From NCBI RefSeq assembly GCF_023283765.1, contig NZ_JAKILG010000006.1:90856-154855 (forward strand): a DNA stretch of 64,000 nt, in the 5' to 3' direction. This DNA comes from Shewanella profunda. Lineage in GTDB: Bacteria > Pseudomonadota > Gammaproteobacteria > Enterobacterales > Shewanellaceae. Made by a program: the position numbers and the translations under genes. Of this stretch, positions 15,747-25,489 are shown piece after piece; the first letter of the stretch is position 1; each line of letters opens with the position of its first letter. Below the pieces are notes generated by a model. The model saw only the letters and a program-made list of their open reading frames with translations. It was not told the origin of the DNA and did not search any database.

Positions 15747-16631
15747 TCAATATGCGCCGCTCATTCTGGCGGCGAATCCCTTAATGGCATTTAAACAATT
15801 TTGCCAAGCGCTTTCATTATCTAAGTTGAGCGCCAGCGTAGTTTGCCGATAGTTTGGTGTGCCTAAGCTCACGGCCAATATTTTGCGTTGTTCGGCGGTC
15901 TCTAGTGAGGCTGGATGACCATCCGGTGATTGAATATCTAAGATTGGCATCGTGAGTTTAGCCAGTTTTTCAGCTATTGCTTGATTATGTGTTTCATCCT
16001 CGCTGTAGGGATTGATTACGATCAATACATCTGGATCGGCAATCTTCTTTTGGCTTAGCAGACTAATCAATATTCCCGCACTTTGGTCGGCGGTGATTAA
16101 CACTCGCTTGCCTGGATAATCTGTCCCCACATTATCGAGCTGTGACATGCTTTTAATTAAAAAGTCTTCCTGCTCTTGCAGGTGTTTATTGCTGTCTTCA
16201 GGTTTAATTTTCTGGCTGGGTTTATTGGACGGTGTATTTAATTGCGCTGCCCCTGCTGTTGTGACTTCTTCTGCCGCGGTGGCAAAATTGGGCGCTGGCA
16301 ATTCTTTTGGGGGCGTTAAACTTAGGCTTGCCCAACCTGCTGGATTGATATTACGGCGGACAAATGCCATCAGGCCGGGGGAGTCAGCCGTGCCATTGGT
16401 GGCGGGTAAAATAATGGTTGCGCCGAGTTTCTTTTTCCCTTCCCATGGGCGAACTAATAACTCATAGGGCTTATCATCTATGGTGATGTGTTTCACTTCT
16501 TTAGCGGGCAGATAGCTTTTAGTGGGTTTAACTACGGGAGTTTCAGCTGGCGTATTAGGCTCTGCGCTTAGGCAAGGTAAAGTCATCAGGCTTAGGACAA
16601 AACCCAAAAAAGCTAAAAAGATGTGTGCCAT
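15747..16631 (-). CDS. DUF3530 family exported protein
   Basis: The product is about 294 residues from the ATG at 16631, with a signal peptide (MAHIFLAFLGFVLSLMTLPCLSAE). It resembles the alpha/beta-hydrolase-like DUF3530 proteins: the central part holds GATIILPATNG and the later VLITADQSAGILISLLS, which sits where a nucleophile elbow would be but reads D-Q-S-A-G, so activity is uncertain. A Pro/Glu/Thr-rich linker follows the signal peptide. A GTG at 16646 is an alternative start; the ATG was preferred because GGTGG precedes it and it opens the signal sequence. The function of the family is unknown. Confidence 0.75.
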   Translation of the reverse strand: MAHIFLAFLGFVLSLMTLPCLSAEPNTPAETPVVKPTKSYLPAKEVKHITIDDKPYELLVRPWEGKKKLGATIILPATNGTADSPGLMAFVRRNINPAGWASLSLTPPKELPAPNFATAAEEVTTAGAAQLNTPSNKPSQKIKPEDSNKHLQEQEDFLIKSMSQLDNVGTDYPGKRVLITADQSAGILISLLSQKKIADPDVLIVINPYSEDETHNQAIAEKLAKLTMPILDIQSPDGHPASLETAEQRKILAVSLGTPNYRQTTLALNLDNESAWQNCLNAIKGFAARMSGAY

Positions 16632-16732
16632 AGAATGGATAACCACCTGTGTAGTCTTATAAATTCACTTAGCCTGAGTATAACCTGAACACTTATCTCT
16701 GGGCGACGTTTTAGATGATAGTCATCCTTTAA

Positions 16733-16767
16733 TAAAAAACGCCCAGAGCATGATTGCTCTAGGCGTC
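16733..16767 (-). terminator. rho-independent terminator of rapA
   Basis: On the minus strand GACGCCTAGAGCA (loop ATCA) pairs with TGCTCTGGGCGTT and runs into TTTTTT, about 33 bases after the rapA stop. This is a strong intrinsic terminator. Confidence 0.88.
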
Positions 16768-16799
16768 GGTTTAAGAGTTTAGTCTATATGACAGTGTGG

Positions 16800-19706
16800 T
16801 TATACGTGGCTGACCAATACCATACGAATAGCATCTAGCTGTAGCTGACTGGCATCGAGGTAAGTGTTTAGCTCTTGCATTTGGTTACGCAGGTATTCTA
16901 ACTCTTCCTCACGGATGTTGGGATTGACGGCCTTGAGGGACTCTAAACGGTCTAACTCGCCAGTTAACTGTGTTGTCATCTTCTCACGCGCTTGTATAAC
17001 TAACTCATCTACGGCAGCCTGTGCGTATTCTTCACCTTTGGCAAACAGTGGATGCAAGATTGGTTGTGAGGCTGACACTAACTTGCCGCCGATATGCCGA
17101 TTTACCGCGCTCAGTTGTTTATCAAAGCTGGTGTAATCCACTTTAGCCGACAGATCATTCCCATTTTTATCCAGCAAGATGCGGATAGGTGTGGGTGGTA
17201 AGTAACGGTATAACTGGCTCGACTTAGGCGCAGAAGCATCGGCCATGTAGATGAGTTCTAAGAATAAAGTGCCAGCAGGCAGGGCTTTATTCTTTAATAC
17301 TGCGACACTGGTGGTGCCCGTTTCTGAGCCTGTGATCAAATCTAAGCCCGTTTGCACTAATGGGTGCTCTTGGGTGATCAGCGCAATATCATCGCGGGAT
17401 AGCGCAGTATTACGGTCAAAGGTGACTGTTACGCCATCTTCTGGCAGACCTGGATAGGTCGGAAACATCATATGTTCACTCGGGCGCAGGATAATGGAAT
17501 TCTCACCTTTATCCTCTTGATCTACACCGATAATGTCCCATAGACGGATCACTGAGCCAATGAGTTGGGTATTCTCATCGTTTTGGGCGAGGCGCTCAAC
17601 AATGGCCTTTGCCCTATCGCCGCCGTGGGAGTTAATTTCCAGCAGCTTATCGCGGCCCTGTTCCATCGCGTGCTTGAGTTCTTTATAGCGTGTCTGAGTA
17701 TGGTTGAGCAGATTCGTGAGTTCATCCGCGTCATCACCCACAAGTACATTGAGCAAATCTTCAGCAAATTCAGCGTAAAGCACATGGCCGCTTGGGCAAG
17801 TGAGTTCAAAGGCATTGAGCCCTTGGTGGTACCACTGCATTAGGCGTTCTTGTGCCGTATCTTCAAGGTATGGCAGGTGGATTTGGATATCATTTTTTTG
17901 ACCGATACGATCTAAACGCCCGATACGTTGTTCTAGCAAGTCAGGGTTGAGTGGTAAATCGAACAGCACTAAGTGGCTGGCAAACTGGAAATTACGACCT
18001 TCTGAGCCAATTTCAGAACAGATCAGCGCCTGTGCGCCACCTTCCTCTTGGGCAAAGTAAGCGCCCGCTTTATCGCGTTCGATAATCGACATGCCTTCGT
18101 GGAATACGGTTGCTTGAATACCTTCTCGGGTGCGCAGGGCTTCTTCAAGGCTGAGTGCGGTTTCCGCTTGGCTGGCGATGATAAGCACTTTCTTACTGCG
18201 GTGGGATTTTAAAAACGCGATCAACCAATCCACGCGTGGATCGAATTTCCACCAACTGGCGCTGTTATCTTCAAATTCTTGATACAGTTTTTCAGGGCTT
18301 AAGGCTTGCGCCGCTTTGGCCTCTAAGGTTTTATGCCCGCCCATCATACTACTCACACGCGCAGCGGTGAGGTATTGCTCTGGCATGGTTTGAGGATGCG
18401 GATTAAAAAAGCGCTTTGGAAAGCCTTTTACCGAGGCGCGGCTGTTACGGTAGAGCACGCGACCCGTGCCGTGACGGTCGAGCAGTTCTTGCAGTAATTC
18501 GCTGCGGGCAGCCTGTTGTAGTTCGCTATCTATGCCGTCGGCTTGGATTAAGCGAATGCTAGGCGCTATGTCTTTTTCGCTGAGTAATTCGGTAAGGCTA
18601 TTAATCGCGGTATCGGGTAATTTTGTGTTGTCCGCGAGGGCTTCTGCGGCAATGGCGACATCTTTATAGCTGTCTTCTTCGGCGAGGAAAGCATCGTAAT
18701 CGTAGAAACGATCCGGATCGAGCAGACGCAAACGAGCAAAGTGGCTTTCGTGGCCGAGTTGATCTGGCGTTGCAGTTAATAGCAATACGCCTGGCACGAC
18801 TTCACTTAAAGCTTCAACCACTTGGTAGGCACGGCTTGGTGCTTCTTCGGTCCATTCTAAATGATGCGCCTCATCGACGACTAACAGATCCCAATCGGCA
18901 TCTAGGGCTTGATCGAGGCGTTTCTTTTTACGCAGTAATTCGAGTGAGCAAATCACTAATTGTTCTGTATAGAAAGGGTTGTCATGGTCGGCGTAGGCTT
19001 CAACGCAGCGGTCTTCATCAAACACTGAAAAACGCAGGTTAAAACGGCGTAGCATTTCGACTAACCACTGGTGACGCAGAGTATCAGGGACGATAACGAG
19101 TACTCGCTCGGCGCGACCAGTCAACAGTTGTTGATGAATAATCAGGCCTGCTTCAATGGTTTTGCCTAAACCCACTTCGTCGGCGAGCAATACCCGCGGC
19201 GCATAACGGCGACCAACTTCATGGGCAATCCACATTTGATGTGGGATCAGGCCAACTCGTGGACCTTGCAGACCGAGCAAATCAGAGGTTGCCAGTTTAT
19301 GGCGTAACATTTGGCACTGATAACGCACGCCAAAACGATCCAGACGGTCAATTTGGCCAGCAAACAAACGGTCTTGGGGTTTGTTAAAGCGAATATTGTG
19401 ATTTAACAGGGTTTCACGCAGGGTGACTTGTTCGCCCGTTTCGCTATGAATACCGTGGTAAATCACTAAGCCGTCTTTTTCGGTAAGTTCTTCAATGGTT
19501 AAGCTCCAGCCCTCGTGGCTTTCAGCCGTATCGCCGGGATTATAGATGACGCGTGTCAGAGGGGCTTCTGCTCGGGAGAACATGCGATTCTCACCCGTGG
19601 CCGGGAATAACACAGTGACCATTCGGCCTTCTACTTGAACCACAGTTCCTAAACCAAGCTCTGACTCGGTATCACTTATCCAACGTTGACCTAAGGCGAA
19701 CGGCAT
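16800..19706 (-). CDS. rapA: RNA polymerase-associated helicase-like ATPase RapA
   Basis: The product is 968 residues, the same size as E. coli RapA (HepA). It starts [20 protein letters not shown] as in that protein. SWI2/SNF2 motifs are readable: Walker [14 protein letters not shown] near residue 175, the DEAH box VVDEAHH near 279, and motif [13 protein letters not shown] near 605. RapA binds core RNA polymerase and recycles stalled or post-termination complexes. An intrinsic terminator follows the gene. The 400 bases upstream are shared with the divergent phoH-family gene. No anomalies were seen. Confidence 0.97.
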   Translation of the reverse strand: MPFALGQRWISDTESELGLGTVVQVEGRMVTVLFPATGENRMFSRAEAPLTRVIYNPGDTAESHEGWSLTIEELTEKDGLVIYHGIHSETGEQVTLRETLLNHNIRFNKPQDRLFAGQIDRLDRFGVRYQCQMLRHKLATSDLLGLQGPRVGLIPHQMWIAHEVGRRYAPRVLLADEVGLGKTIEAGLIIHQQLLTGRAERVLVIVPDTLRHQWLVEMLRRFNLRFSVFDEDRCVEAYADHDNPFYTEQLVICSLELLRKKKRLDQALDADWDLLVVDEAHHLEWTEEAPSRAYQVVEALSEVVPGVLLLTATPDQLGHESHFARLRLLDPDRFYDYDAFLAEEDSYKDVAIAAEALADNTKLPDTAINSLTELLSEKDIAPSIRLIQADGIDSELQQAARSELLQELLDRHGTGRVLYRNSRASVKGFPKRFFNPHPQTMPEQYLTAARVSSMMGGHKTLEAKAAQALSPEKLYQEFEDNSASWWKFDPRVDWLIAFLKSHRSKKVLIIASQAETALSLEEALRTREGIQATVFHEGMSIIERDKAGAYFAQEEGGAQALICSEIGSEGRNFQFASHLVLFDLPLNPDLLEQRIGRLDRIGQKNDIQIHLPYLEDTAQERLMQWYHQGLNAFELTCPSGHVLYAEFAEDLLNVLVGDDADELTNLLNHTQTRYKELKHAMEQGRDKLLEINSHGGDRAKAIVERLAQNDENTQLIGSVIRLWDIIGVDQEDKGENSIILRPSEHMMFPTYPGLPEDGVTVTFDRNTALSRDDIALITQEHPLVQTGLDLITGSETGTTSVAVLKNKALPAGTLFLELIYMADASAPKSSQLYRYLPPTPIRILLDKNGNDLSAKVDYTSFDKQLSAVNRHIGGKLVSASQPILHPLFAKGEEYAQAAVDELVIQAREKMTTQLTGELDRLESLKAVNPNIREEELEYLRNQMQELNTYLDASQLQLDAIRMVLVSHV

Positions 19707-19864
19707 CTTAAATTCTCATTTCTGGGCGGACTTTAACAAAGGGCGCGTATGTTATACCAATACTGGCAATATTTGAATCGCTCTCTCACCCGTTAGAGCC
19801 TAATTCCCCAAACGCTAGATTACAAATTGAACAAGTAAGAAAATTGTCGTAGTCGGACGCGGAT

Positions 19865-19899
19865 TTGTCATGCTACTGTCATATCGAGGGACCTACACT
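19865..19899 (+). promoter_or_regulatory. Pho box promoter (PhoB site with matching -10)
   Basis: TTGTCAT-GCTA-CTGTCAT at 19865-19882 is a pair of 7-base direct repeats with a 4-base spacer, matching the PhoB consensus. A -10 like TACACT (19894-19899) follows 11 bases later, the spacing expected at PhoB-activated promoters where the box replaces the -35. Transcription would start near 19906, giving a leader of about 200 bases before the phoH-family gene at 20109. Confidence 0.8.
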
Positions 19900-20108
19900 G
19901 CCCTCGAGTCACAGACTTAAACAATGGCAAACTTAATTGAGCTTTGGTGAGTTTGGTGCCAGTATTAATTTAAGCCTTTAGCTTTTTTCGAGCTAGATGT
20001 TTGAACCTAAAGATCATTCTAACCTTATGCCAACCAAGTACAGGAGCCATGCAATCTAACGTGAGACAGGATGTAGCGTAGACATCAATCAAGCACTCTG
20101 GAGGCGCC

Positions 20109-21503
20109 ATGGAACAAGACGACAGAAAGTTGTTTGTACTGGATACCAATGTGTTACTACATGAACCTTTGGCGATCTATTCGTTTAAAGAGCACGACGT
20201 GGTCATTCCGATGACAGTGCTAGAAGAGCTAGACCAGATAAAAGATCGAAAGAGTGATGTGAGTCGGGATGCTAGGGTGGCCATCAGGGCGTTGGAAGAT
20301 ACCCTAGGTGGTGATACCACACCTGAGCAGATTATTAATGGCGTACCACTGCCGAGTCGAGAGGGTCATGCCGATGCGATAGGGTCGCTCTCTATCTTCC
20401 CTGATCACCTTGTTGATTTTACCTTAGGCAGCTTGCCGGGAGATGGAAACGACAACCGCATTATCAACACCGCACTCCACCTACAAAACCTCCACCATCC
20501 ACGTACCGTCGTATTAGTCACTAAAGACATCAATATGCGCCTTAAAGCCAAAGGTGCCGGCATTCAATTAGTGGAAGATTACCGTACCGACCAGTTGATT
20601 GATGATATTCGCTTCCTCAGTAAAGGTTTTTACCAATTTGAAGGCAATTTTTGGGAGCATTTAAATAAAGTTTCTACCGAGCGCCATGGCAGACATATTA
20701 TCCACGAAGTGCCACTTAAGGATCTGGAAAACGATCAATTTTATATTAACCAATACCTTATCGATACCGAGTCCGACTTTTGTGGTCGAGTCACAGGGCG
20801 CACCGACACGCACCTACATATTTTAGATTTAGGCCGTGAACGGATGAAAAACCTTGAGGCTTGGGGGGTTAAACCTAAAAATGTTTATCAAGGCATGGCA
20901 TTGCAGGCACTGCTCGATCCCGATATCGAACTCGTGATTTTAACGGGTCCCGCGGGTTGCGGTAAAACCTTGCTTGCCATGGCCGCAGCTCTGGAGCTTG
21001 TGGTTGAGCGTAACCGCTACGACAAGGTGATTGTGACCCGTAACACGCCTGAAATAGCGGAGTCTATTGGTTTTTTACCCGGCACTGAAGAAGAGAAAAT
21101 GATGCCGTGGCTCGCCGCCATCACAGATACCTTAGAAGTGCTCCATAAAAATGACGTTAATCCGACGGGCAGCCTTAATTACATTATGGAAAAGGCCAAT
21201 ATTCAGTTTAAGTCGATTAACTTTATGCGTGGCCGCTCGATTCAAAACTCTATTGTGTTATTGGATGAATGCCAAAATCTCACCGCTTCGCAGATTAAAA
21301 CCATGATCACGCGTATGGGTGAAGGCACAAAACTGATTTGTTGCGGTAACTTAGCGCAAATCGATTCTAACTATTTAACTGCAGTCACCTCTGGGTTGAC
21401 CTACATAGTCGAGCGTTTTAAGGACTTTGAAGGTAGTGCTAACCTGTACCTCAATGGGGTTGTGCGTTCACGCCTAGCCGAATATGCCGAAGAACACCTA
21501 TAG
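20109..21503 (+). CDS. PhoH family protein with N-terminal PIN domain
   Basis: The product is 464 residues. An N-terminal PIN-type nuclease domain (FVLDTNVLLHEP, then EELDQIK and the acidic D-A-I-G and DNRIINTALHL positions, about residues 1-150) is joined to a C-terminal PhoH ATPase (Walker A GPAGCGKT near 282-289, Walker B SIVLLDECQN near 386-395). PIN-PhoH proteins (PhoH2) act on RNA with coupled unwinding and cleavage. The Pho box upstream indicates induction by phosphate starvation. The ATG follows TCTGGAGG. It is monocistronic, with a terminator just after it. Confidence 0.92.
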   Translation: MEQDDRKLFVLDTNVLLHEPLAIYSFKEHDVVIPMTVLEELDQIKDRKSDVSRDARVAIRALEDTLGGDTTPEQIINGVPLPSREGHADAIGSLSIFPDHLVDFTLGSLPGDGNDNRIINTALHLQNLHHPRTVVLVTKDINMRLKAKGAGIQLVEDYRTDQLIDDIRFLSKGFYQFEGNFWEHLNKVSTERHGRHIIHEVPLKDLENDQFYINQYLIDTESDFCGRVTGRTDTHLHILDLGRERMKNLEAWGVKPKNVYQGMALQALLDPDIELVILTGPAGCGKTLLAMAAALELVVERNRYDKVIVTRNTPEIAESIGFLPGTEEEKMMPWLAAITDTLEVLHKNDVNPTGSLNYIMEKANIQFKSINFMRGRSIQNSIVLLDECQNLTASQIKTMITRMGEGTKLICCGNLAQIDSNYLTAVTSGLTYIVERFKDFEGSANLYLNGVVRSRLAEYAEEHL

Positions 21504-21521
21504 CAGCACTCGTTGAATGTT

Positions 21522-21555
21522 ACAAAAGGTCTCATCTTTGAGGCCTTTGTTTTTC
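21522..21555 (+). terminator. rho-independent terminator after the phoH-family gene
   Basis: ACAAAAGGTCTC (21522-21533) pairs with GAGGCCTTTGT (21540-21550) around a short loop and is followed by TTTTC. It lies 18 bases past the stop codon. Confidence 0.8.
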
Positions 21556-21714
21556 TCTGCTGATTTACACTTTTTTAATCGACTTATCATGGGCATGGAT
21601 AGCATTAGTTCGGCAATTATTTAATGTGATTGGCGGTTTCTTCCTGCTACTATATTAGCCCTATAGCTTTCGTTACAGAGGGCTAATATAAAGCGCTGCA
21701 ATCAAGGGTAGTGG

Positions 21715-24700
21715 ATGAAATCGAGTGAGCCGGATCTTCAACTAAAATCGCCGATCCAAAAGAATTACAACCGTGCCGTTTTTTATACGTACATAGGCGT
21801 TATTGTCATGTCGTTATTAACTGCATGGATGTTTTTTGACCGCCAAAAAACCGAACAGATGGAACAGCGTGAAGAGCAAGTTGAGCGACATGTGTTGCAA
21901 ATCGATCTGTTGCTTGAATCGAGTATTCGGGCTGTAAAAAGCTTGCGTGATGTTGCAGTCGATCATTTACGCTTAGGTGAGCTAGTACGAAAAGACCGCT
22001 TACCTCAGTACGGTAAATTTAACGAAAGTGGTCAATATTTTACCCTTGAGCCCAGTTATGCCAAGGGGGGTAAACCTTTTACCAATATGGGGAGGATTAC
22101 CGGCGCGGGATCACTCGATGGTCGCAGTGACAAGTTTTATCAAGAACTTGAGATGCTATTTGAGCTATCACTGTCTTTCCCTGTTGCTAAAGAAGCTGCC
22201 CCTAAAGCTTCGGCAATTTATTATCTATCCAGACAAAGGATTATGTCCTATTTTCCTTGGACCAATGAGGATCAGCGCTTTAGGGACGAACTACTCAATA
22301 AGAAACAGTTCCAGTATGCGACTCCGGCGATGAACCCGCAGCGCAGTGTGTTTTGGAGTGAGGCCTATATTGATTCAACGGGCAAAGGTTTACTCACTAC
22401 CTTAGGGGTTCCGATTTATCTAGATGATGAGTTTATTGGCTCTATTAACTTAGATATGACCCTTGCTTCGCTTGCGCGGCAAATCCGAGTCTATTTTAGA
22501 ATGCCCGGCACTGTGATTTTGCTCGATCAACAGAACAATATTTTATCCCACAGTGATTTTGACAGTTCCGATATTAATCGGGTGTATCACATCAGTCAGC
22601 GCATTCCCTCTGAATTACATTCTTTGCCTGAGTCTGAATTGTTCGATGCCCATGAAGGCATGATCCGTAATGGCTACTATATCCACTCAGTGGCCTTACA
22701 TAACGCGCCTTGGCGTTTGTTGTACTTGCAAGATGAAGACGATCTATTCCAAGACTCGTGGGAAAAATTACAGCTGACTTTTATCTTAGTGGTGATCGCA
22801 CTGTCTGTACTGGTGACTATAGTGCATTGGCAAACGCGTCGCTCCTTTGTAAGCCCTGCATCACGTCTTTTGTCACACCTTGAGGGGTGTTCCCAAGAAC
22901 CACGCAAACCACCAGAGAAAATCACCCACGGTTGGGAGCCTTGGTTCTTGTTGGTGAGTCGGATTTTTGAGGAAAATAAACAATATACTCACCATCTTGC
23001 CGAGCAGAATAAGCGGCTCGATAAACTCGTGGCGCGGCGTACTGAACGCTTGAAAGACACCACTGAGCGCCGCGAGCGTGAGTATGCACTGCTGCGTTCG
23101 CTCCTTGACTCCATTCCTGAAGCTATCGTCTTTAAAGACAAAGAAGGCAATTACCTAGGTTGTAACAAGGCTGCAGAGCGCATGCTGGGTTACACCGAGA
23201 GTGAGATGATTGGCCTATCATCGGAGGATCTCACTTCGCCGGAAATGGGTATTCGTATTCGGGCCGAAGATGAACAAGTTCTTAAAGATCGCACGCCACT
23301 GCGTTACCAAGAAAAAGTCGAGTTGGCGGGCAAACCTGTGTTGCTTGATACCCTAAAACTGCCATTTTATAACCGCCGCGGCGAGTTGCAGGGTCTGATT
23401 GCCGTATGGCGTGATGTGACGCGGGAATATGAATCTGCTGAGCAGTTACGCCTGTCTGAGGAACGCTATCACTTAGCCATGGATGCGGTAGAAGATGGGT
23501 TGTGGGACTGGTATTTAGATTCGGAGCAGATCATTTGTAACCCTGCGTATTATTCAATGTTGGGGTATAAAACGAATGAATTCCCAGCCTTAGTATCGGC
23601 AATAGATCATTTAACTCACCCAGATGATCGCATTCGAGTGGAAGAGTATCGTAACCAGTATCTACAAGATCCGGTTGATGCCTATGAAATTGAGTTTCGA
23701 ATGTTAGGCAAGAATGGCACTTATCACTGGGTACTATCCCGCGGTCGGGTTGTGGAATTTACCGCCGATGGTCAACCAAAGCGGATGTTGGGTACACATA
23801 AAGATATTACCAGGCAAAAGAGTAATGAAGTCGCGCTGTTAGAAGCTAAGCAAGATGCGGAACTGGCGAACCTCTACAAGAGTGAGTTCTTGGCGAACAT
23901 GAGCCATGAGATCCGCACGCCAATGAACGCTATTATCGGCATGTTGCAGTTAGCGCAGCGTACCTCCTTAAGCGTGCAGCAAAAGGATTATCTCGAAAAG
24001 GCGGGTTTCTCAGCTCAATCACTGCTACGAATTATCAATGATATTCTTGATTTTTCTAAGATTGAGGCGGGTAAGCTTGAGCTCGAACGGGTGCCATTTC
24101 CACTGGATAAAGTGCTTGATCATGCGCTTGATCTCAATGCCCTTAAGGCACAGGAACAGGGCGTAGAGCTTCTACTCTATGCCCCCGTAACGGCGGGACT
24201 AATCCTCAAAGGTGATCCACTGCGTTTAGGACAAGTGCTCATTAACCTGCTATCTAATGCGGTTAAATTTACCCCATCCGGTGAAATTGAACTGGGCTGT
24301 GAAGATGTGGGCGAGCGGGATCACCGTATTACCCTTAAATTCTGGGTGCGTGATACGGGTATTGGTATTAGCAAAGATCAACAGGAAAAACTCTTCGATG
24401 CCTTTGCCCAAGCCGATGGTTCCACTACCCGTAAATATGGTGGCACAGGTTTAGGTTTATCGATCAGTAAGCATCTCGTGTCTATGATGGGCGGTAAGAT
24501 GCAAGTACAAAGTGAGCTTGGCGTCGGTAGTACCTTCAGCTTTACCATCAGTTTTGAAATTGCCGAAGAAGCTAAGGTTGAGCCGCTAGTCGTACCTGAA
24601 AAACTCAATAATTTACGTACGTTAGTTGTTGATGATAACCCGACTGCACTGCAAATATATTCCGCCGTGATGCGGGATTTCCACTTTGAAGTGGATACCG

Positions 24701-25419
24701 CCGCCAGTGGTGCCGAGGCGTTGTATAAACTGTCACGGGATCCTATCGATTTATTATTACTCGACTGGATGATGCCTGAAATGGATGGCAGTGATGTGAT
24801 CAGTGCTATCGATACTATGGTCGCAGAGGGGCGGTTAGATAAGCGCCCCGTGATCATTATGATGACGGCCTATTCAGCAGAACCCTTGCAGTATGAAGTG
24901 GAGAGTGCCAACGTATTTGCTGTGCTGCAAAAACCCTTTAAAGCATCGAGTTTGTTCGATGAGATCATCGCCGCCTTTGCCGATGAGCCGAGATTAAATG
25001 TGGCCCAATCGATGGAAGAGGCTGACGTTGGTGAGCACACAGGCTTAGTGCTGCTGGTGGAGGATAACTTTATCAACCAACAAGTCGCGACTGAATTGCT
25101 TAAGAGTGCAGGCTATGAAGTGGTGCTAGCCGATAATGGCCAAATCGCGCTGGATATTATCGACTCCCGTCCCTTTGATGCGGTATTGATGGATATTCAA
25201 ATGCCGGTGATGGATGGGTTAACTGCCGCAAGAGCCTTGCGCGAGCGTTATAATGCAGATGAACTGCCTATTATTGCTATGACGGCCCATGCAATGTCAG
25301 GCGATAGGGAAAAAAGTTTGGCTGCGGGTATGAATGCCCATATCACTAAACCTATAGTGCTCAATGAGTTATTTGAAACTTTAAATCACTGGATCCAACA
25401 CAAGAACCTGCATAGTTGA
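21715..25419 (+). CDS. hybrid sensor histidine kinase (Cache-PAS-PAS-HisKA-HATPase-REC-REC)
   Basis: The product is 1234 residues. A membrane helix (about 24-44) and a second at about 355-375 enclose a periplasmic sensing region of some 300 residues that looks like a Cache domain. In the cytoplasm follow two PAS domains (about 463-585 and 590-705), HisKA with phosphoacceptor H731 in NMSHEIRTPMN, the ATPase domain (NLLSNAVKFTP, GTGLGLSIS), and two receivers whose acceptors are D1017 (LLLLDWMMPEMDG) and D1160 (VLMDIQMPVMDG). There is no Hpt domain, so phosphotransfer to a separate HPt protein is likely. No response regulator gene is adjacent. The ligand is unknown. The downstream protease gene is 70 bases away and may be cotranscribed. 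Confidence 0.93.
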   Translation: MKSSEPDLQLKSPIQKNYNRAVFYTYIGVIVMSLLTAWMFFDRQKTEQMEQREEQVERHVLQIDLLLESSIRAVKSLRDVAVDHLRLGELVRKDRLPQYGKFNESGQYFTLEPSYAKGGKPFTNMGRITGAGSLDGRSDKFYQELEMLFELSLSFPVAKEAAPKASAIYYLSRQRIMSYFPWTNEDQRFRDELLNKKQFQYATPAMNPQRSVFWSEAYIDSTGKGLLTTLGVPIYLDDEFIGSINLDMTLASLARQIRVYFRMPGTVILLDQQNNILSHSDFDSSDINRVYHISQRIPSELHSLPESELFDAHEGMIRNGYYIHSVALHNAPWRLLYLQDEDDLFQDSWEKLQLTFILVVIALSVLVTIVHWQTRRSFVSPASRLLSHLEGCSQEPRKPPEKITHGWEPWFLLVSRIFEENKQYTHHLAEQNKRLDKLVARRTERLKDTTERREREYALLRSLLDSIPEAIVFKDKEGNYLGCNKAAERMLGYTESEMIGLSSEDLTSPEMGIRIRAEDEQVLKDRTPLRYQEKVELAGKPVLLDTLKLPFYNRRGELQGLIAVWRDVTREYESAEQLRLSEERYHLAMDAVEDGLWDWYLDSEQIICNPAYYSMLGYKTNEFPALVSAIDHLTHPDDRIRVEEYRNQYLQDPVDAYEIEFRMLGKNGTYHWVLSRGRVVEFTADGQPKRMLGTHKDITRQKSNEVALLEAKQDAELANLYKSEFLANMSHEIRTPMNAIIGMLQLAQRTSLSVQQKDYLEKAGFSAQSLLRIINDILDFSKIEAGKLELERVPFPLDKVLDHALDLNALKAQEQGVELLLYAPVTAGLILKGDPLRLGQVLINLLSNAVKFTPSGEIELGCEDVGERDHRITLKFWVRDTGIGISKDQQEKLFDAFAQADGSTTRKYGGTGLGLSISKHLVSMMGGKMQVQSELGVGSTFSFTISFEIAEEAKVEPLVVPEKLNNLRTLVVDDNPTALQIYSAVMRDFHFEVDTAASGAEALYKLSRDPIDLLLLDWMMPEMDGSDVISAIDTMVAEGRLDKRPVIIMMTAYSAEPLQYEVESANVFAVLQKPFKASSLFDEIIAAFADEPRLNVAQSMEEADVGEHTGLVLLVEDNFINQQVATELLKSAGYEVVLADNGQIALDIIDSRPFDAVLMDIQMPVMDGLTAARALRERYNADELPIIAMTAHAMSGDREKSLAAGMNAHITKPIVLNELFETLNHWIQHKNLHS

Positions 25420-25447
25420 TTTTTCGCTCGGGGCCAGTGATGGCCTC

Positions 25448-25466
25448 GCAGGGCGTTATGCCCTGC
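25448..25466 (+). other. intergenic hairpin between the hybrid kinase and protease genes
   Basis: GCAGGGC (25448-25454) and GCCCTGC (25460-25466) form a perfect stem with no T run after it, so it is not a standard terminator. It may moderate read-through from the kinase gene or protect mRNA ends. Confidence 0.4.
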
Positions 25467-25489
25467 AGCCAGCGGTATTAGGAGGAAGA

